Positions 61,622 to 64,000 of a DNA stretch of 64,000 nucleotides are shown here, one piece after another. Numbering within the stretch: position 1 is the stretch's first letter; each line of letters opens with the position of its first letter. The notes beneath the pieces are model-generated. The model had not been told where the DNA came from, made no database searches, and saw only the letters and a list, made by a program, of their open reading frames with translations. Made by a program: the position numbers and the translations under genes. Source of the DNA: Priestia megaterium. GTDB lineage: Bacteria > Bacillota > Bacilli > Bacillales > Bacillaceae_H. The DNA lies in NCBI GenBank assembly GCA_008180335.1, contig VTEF01000001.1, positions 62,001-126,000 on the forward strand, given 5' to 3'.

Positions 61622-62764
61622 TTGATTTATTTGGATAATAGCGCTACAACAAAACCCTATGATGAAGTGATTCAATCATTTATGAAAGTGGCTACAACTT
61701 ATTATGGGAATCCCTCTTCTCTCCATCAATTTGGTGTACAGGCAGAAAACCTAGTTACGCGTTCCCGTGAACAAGTTGCTGATTTATTTCGTGTGTTGCC
61801 TGCTGAGATTATCTTTACATCTGGAGGAACGGAGGGAAACAACTTAGCCATTAAAGGCGTAGCGATGCAATATAGAAATCGAGGTCAGCATATTATTACA
61901 ACAGCAATCGAACATGATTCTGTTCACGAACCTTTTAAGCAATTGGAACAGATCGGCTTTACTGTTACTTATTTACCTGTATCACAAGAAGGGTTTGTTA
62001 AGGTGGCTGATGTGGAGCAAGCAATTACAGATGAAACCATTTTAGTGTCAATTATGCATGTTAATAATGAGATAGGAACAATTCAGCCCGTTGCTGAAAT
62101 TGGACAACTTTTGCAAAAACATCCCAAAATTTTATATCACGTGGATCATGTTCAAGGAATTGGAAAAGTCCCTCTTTCATTAAAACAGTCTTACATTGAT
62201 TTATGTACCATATCCGGCCATAAAATCCATGGATTAAAAGGTACGGGAGTTTTGTATTGCAGACAAGGAGTAGAATTGTATCCATTATTAAGCGGAGGTG
62301 CTCAAGAACTGCAGAGACGATCGGGCACCGAAAATGTTGCAGGCATTGTATCGTTTGCTAAAGCATTGCGCTTAACAGTTGAAAATGCTTCAAAAAACAC
62401 TCACAAAATGAATGAGATGAAGAAGGAACTTATTGAACGATTGCAAGGTCATGAACGAATTATGATTAATACACCATCTCATTTGTCGGCTCCTCATATT
62501 ATTAATTTTACAGCAAAAGGAATTAAAGGAGAGGTATTTGTGCATGCTCTTGAAGAACAAGGAGTATTTGTGTCGACAACTTCAGCTTGTTCTTCAAAGC
62601 GAAAAAAGCCTAGTAAAACACTATTAGCTATTGGCAAAAGTTATGAACAAGCAGATCAGTCTATTCGTTTAAGTTTGTCTAGTTTCAATGAGCACCATGA
62701 AATCACACCCGCTGTCCATGCAATTTTTACAGCGATGAATCAATTAAAAGAAATAATGAGGTAA
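61622..62764 (+). CDS. nifZ: Cysteine desulfurase (IscS/NifS class, partner of ThiI)
   Basis: 380 residues, fold type I PLP enzyme. It contains YLDNSATTKP, SGGTEGNN, HVNNEIGTIQP, the PLP lysine in SGHKIHGLKG (residues about 198-207), and an active-site cysteine in TSACSSKRKKPS (about 322-333). The start is a TTG after AAGGGGGC. The thiI gene begins seven bases after the stop, so sulfur is presumably handed to ThiI for 4-thiouridine and thiazole synthesis. Confidence 0.93.
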   Translation: MIYLDNSATTKPYDEVIQSFMKVATTYYGNPSSLHQFGVQAENLVTRSREQVADLFRVLPAEIIFTSGGTEGNNLAIKGVAMQYRNRGQHIITTAIEHDSVHEPFKQLEQIGFTVTYLPVSQEGFVKVADVEQAITDETILVSIMHVNNEIGTIQPVAEIGQLLQKHPKILYHVDHVQGIGKVPLSLKQSYIDLCTISGHKIHGLKGTGVLYCRQGVELYPLLSGGAQELQRRSGTENVAGIVSFAKALRLTVENASKNTHKMNEMKKELIERLQGHERIMINTPSHLSAPHIINFTAKGIKGEVFVHALEEQGVFVSTTSACSSKRKKPSKTLLAIGKSYEQADQSIRLSLSSFNEHHEITPAVHAIFTAMNQLKEIMR

Positions 62765-62771
62765 CGAAAAC

Positions 62772-63983
62772 ATGATTTATAACCATATATTAATCCGGTA
62801 CGGAGAAATTTCAACTAAAGGACAAAATCGCAAGAAGTTTGTCGCTCAATTACGAAAAAATATTGCTCATTCATTAAAAGGATTTAATAATATCCACATT
62901 AAGTACACAAGAGACCGTATGTATATCCATCTTAATGGAGAAAATCACGAACCAATTATTGAACGGTTACAGCAAATTTTTGGCATTCAAAGCTTCAGTT
63001 TAGCACTAAAAGTTGAAAATGAACTGGAACAAATTCAAGAAGCAGCTTTAAAAGCAATGAAAGAGTTTGATAGAGAAAACCATACATTTAAAGTGACAAC
63101 GCGCAGAGCATATAAACAATTTCCTCTTGATACAAATGAATTAAACTATGCAGTTGGTAGTCATGTTTTACGAAACACAGAGCATTTAAAAGTTGATGTG
63201 CGCAACCCAGATGTAAATGTACGAGTAGAAGTTCGAAGTGAAGCGACTTATATTACATGCTTTGATTACCCAGGAGCTGGGGGATTACCGGTTGGTACAA
63301 GCGGAAAAGCTATGCTTATGTTATCCGGAGGAATCGATAGTCCAGTAGCCGGCTATTTAGCTATGAAAAGAGGATTAGAAATTGAGGCCGTTCATTTTTA
63401 TAGTCCGCCATTTACAAGTGAACGATCCAAACAAAAAGTTATTGATTTAGCGCAAAAGCTAACTGCTTATCACGCTAGAGTTAAATTGCATATTGTGCCT
63501 TTTACTGCTGTTCAGCAAGCAATTCAAAAGCAAATTCCAGAAAACTATACAATGACGTCTACGCGACGTATGATGTTAAAAATTACAGATGCAATTCGTA
63601 AGCAGAATGATTCATTAGCGATTGTGACAGGTGATAGTCTAGGACAAGTGGCAAGCCAGACAATTGAGAGTATGTATGCGATCAATGAAGTAACAAATAC
63701 ACCTATTTTACGCCCTCTTGTCACAATGGACAAAACCGATATTATCAAAATTGCTCAGCAAATCGATACGCATGACATTTCTAATCGTCCATATGAAGAT
63801 TGCTGTACAATTTTTACACCAAGTTCACCAAAAACAAAGCCAAAACGTGAAAAAGTGAATCGATACGAACAATTCTATGACTTTGATTCATTGATTCAAG
63901 AAGCAGTTGAGAAGACTGAAACGCTTGAATTAACAGCGATAGCTACACAAAATACTGCTCAAAATGATGATGACTTGTTTTAA
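62772..63983 (+). CDS. thiI: tRNA 4-thiouridine synthase ThiI
   Basis: 403 residues. A ferredoxin-like/THUMP region (residues about 1-165, THUMP with VTTRRAYKQFP) leads into a PP-loop ATPase (MLSGGIDSPVAGYLA, about 183-197), with TGDSLGQVASQT and CCTIFTPSSPKTKP further on. The C-terminal rhodanese domain of enteric ThiI is absent, normal for Bacillus. It makes s4U8 in tRNA and may supply thiazole sulfur. Operon with the cysteine desulfurase. Confidence 0.96.
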   Translation: MIYNHILIRYGEISTKGQNRKKFVAQLRKNIAHSLKGFNNIHIKYTRDRMYIHLNGENHEPIIERLQQIFGIQSFSLALKVENELEQIQEAALKAMKEFDRENHTFKVTTRRAYKQFPLDTNELNYAVGSHVLRNTEHLKVDVRNPDVNVRVEVRSEATYITCFDYPGAGGLPVGTSGKAMLMLSGGIDSPVAGYLAMKRGLEIEAVHFYSPPFTSERSKQKVIDLAQKLTAYHARVKLHIVPFTAVQQAIQKQIPENYTMTSTRRMMLKITDAIRKQNDSLAIVTGDSLGQVASQTIESMYAINEVTNTPILRPLVTMDKTDIIKIAQQIDTHDISNRPYEDCCTIFTPSSPKTKPKREKVNRYEQFYDFDSLIQEAVEKTETLELTAIATQNTAQNDDDLF

Positions 63984-64000
63984 CTCTAAAAAGATAAAAA

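Overview
The window is a Bacillaceae chromosome (Firmicutes, low G+C). The gene order pepV, a cysK paralogue, ytlQ, pulA, ytmP, ytzH, trmB, ytnP, ytzB, ytoP, ytpP-ytpQ-ytpR, sftA, murC, ampS, ytxG-ytxH-ytxJ, aroA, ccpA, motP-motS, acuC-acuB-acuA/acsA, tyrS, rpsD, ytrP, ytsP, refZ, hisJ, ezrA, braB, cysteine desulfurase, thiI follows the Bacillus subtilis ytxG/ccpA/tyrS region closely. Strong purine-rich ribosome binding sites, bacilliredoxin-type YtxJ and a tyrosine T-box support this. I cannot name the species from sequence alone.

Backbone, 1-33379 and 52788-64000. These are housekeeping genes: glycogen/pullulan use, tRNA modification, peptidases, cell-wall synthesis (murC), chromosome translocation (sftA), division control (ezrA, refZ), carbon catabolite control (ccpA) with the acetyl-CoA synthetase switch (acsA and its acetyltransferase/deacetylase acuA/acuC), sodium stators (motPS), the DAHP synthase/chorismate mutase fusion, and sulfur transfer for tRNA thiolation and thiazole synthesis (cysteine desulfurase plus thiI). 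Many gene ends carry clear intrinsic terminators.

Integrated element, about 33380-52799 (19.4 kb). It lies between tyrS and the 3' end of rpsD, bounded by a 13-bp direct repeat that is the last three codons, stop and one further base of rpsD. Its order is: tyrosine integrase, divergent cI/cro-like regulators, DUF771-type protein, a structured attenuator-like leader, a Prim-Pol/DUF927 replication protein, an iteron-rich candidate origin, a small-terminase-like zinc protein, small orphan genes, a complete phage tape measure protein, then orphan genes, a serine recombinase operon, decayed genes, a split DUF6338 gene, and a SIR2-family defence gene next to the right end. No capsid, portal, large terminase, tail tube or lysis gene is recognisable. 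This is the ground plan of a phage satellite (PICI-like), with two unusual additions: its own tape measure protein and a SIR2 cassette enclosed by two diverged copies of the element's right end. A deleted prophage is the main alternative.

The parts suggest this working model (inference): the repressor holds the element silent; induction starts replication by the Prim-Pol/helicase at the iterons; the TerS-like protein could steer packaging into a helper's capsids; the tape measure protein could reset or capture helper tails; the SIR2 NADase protects the host. Integration displaced the native rpsD terminator (now at 33345) and the element supplies a substitute (52719).
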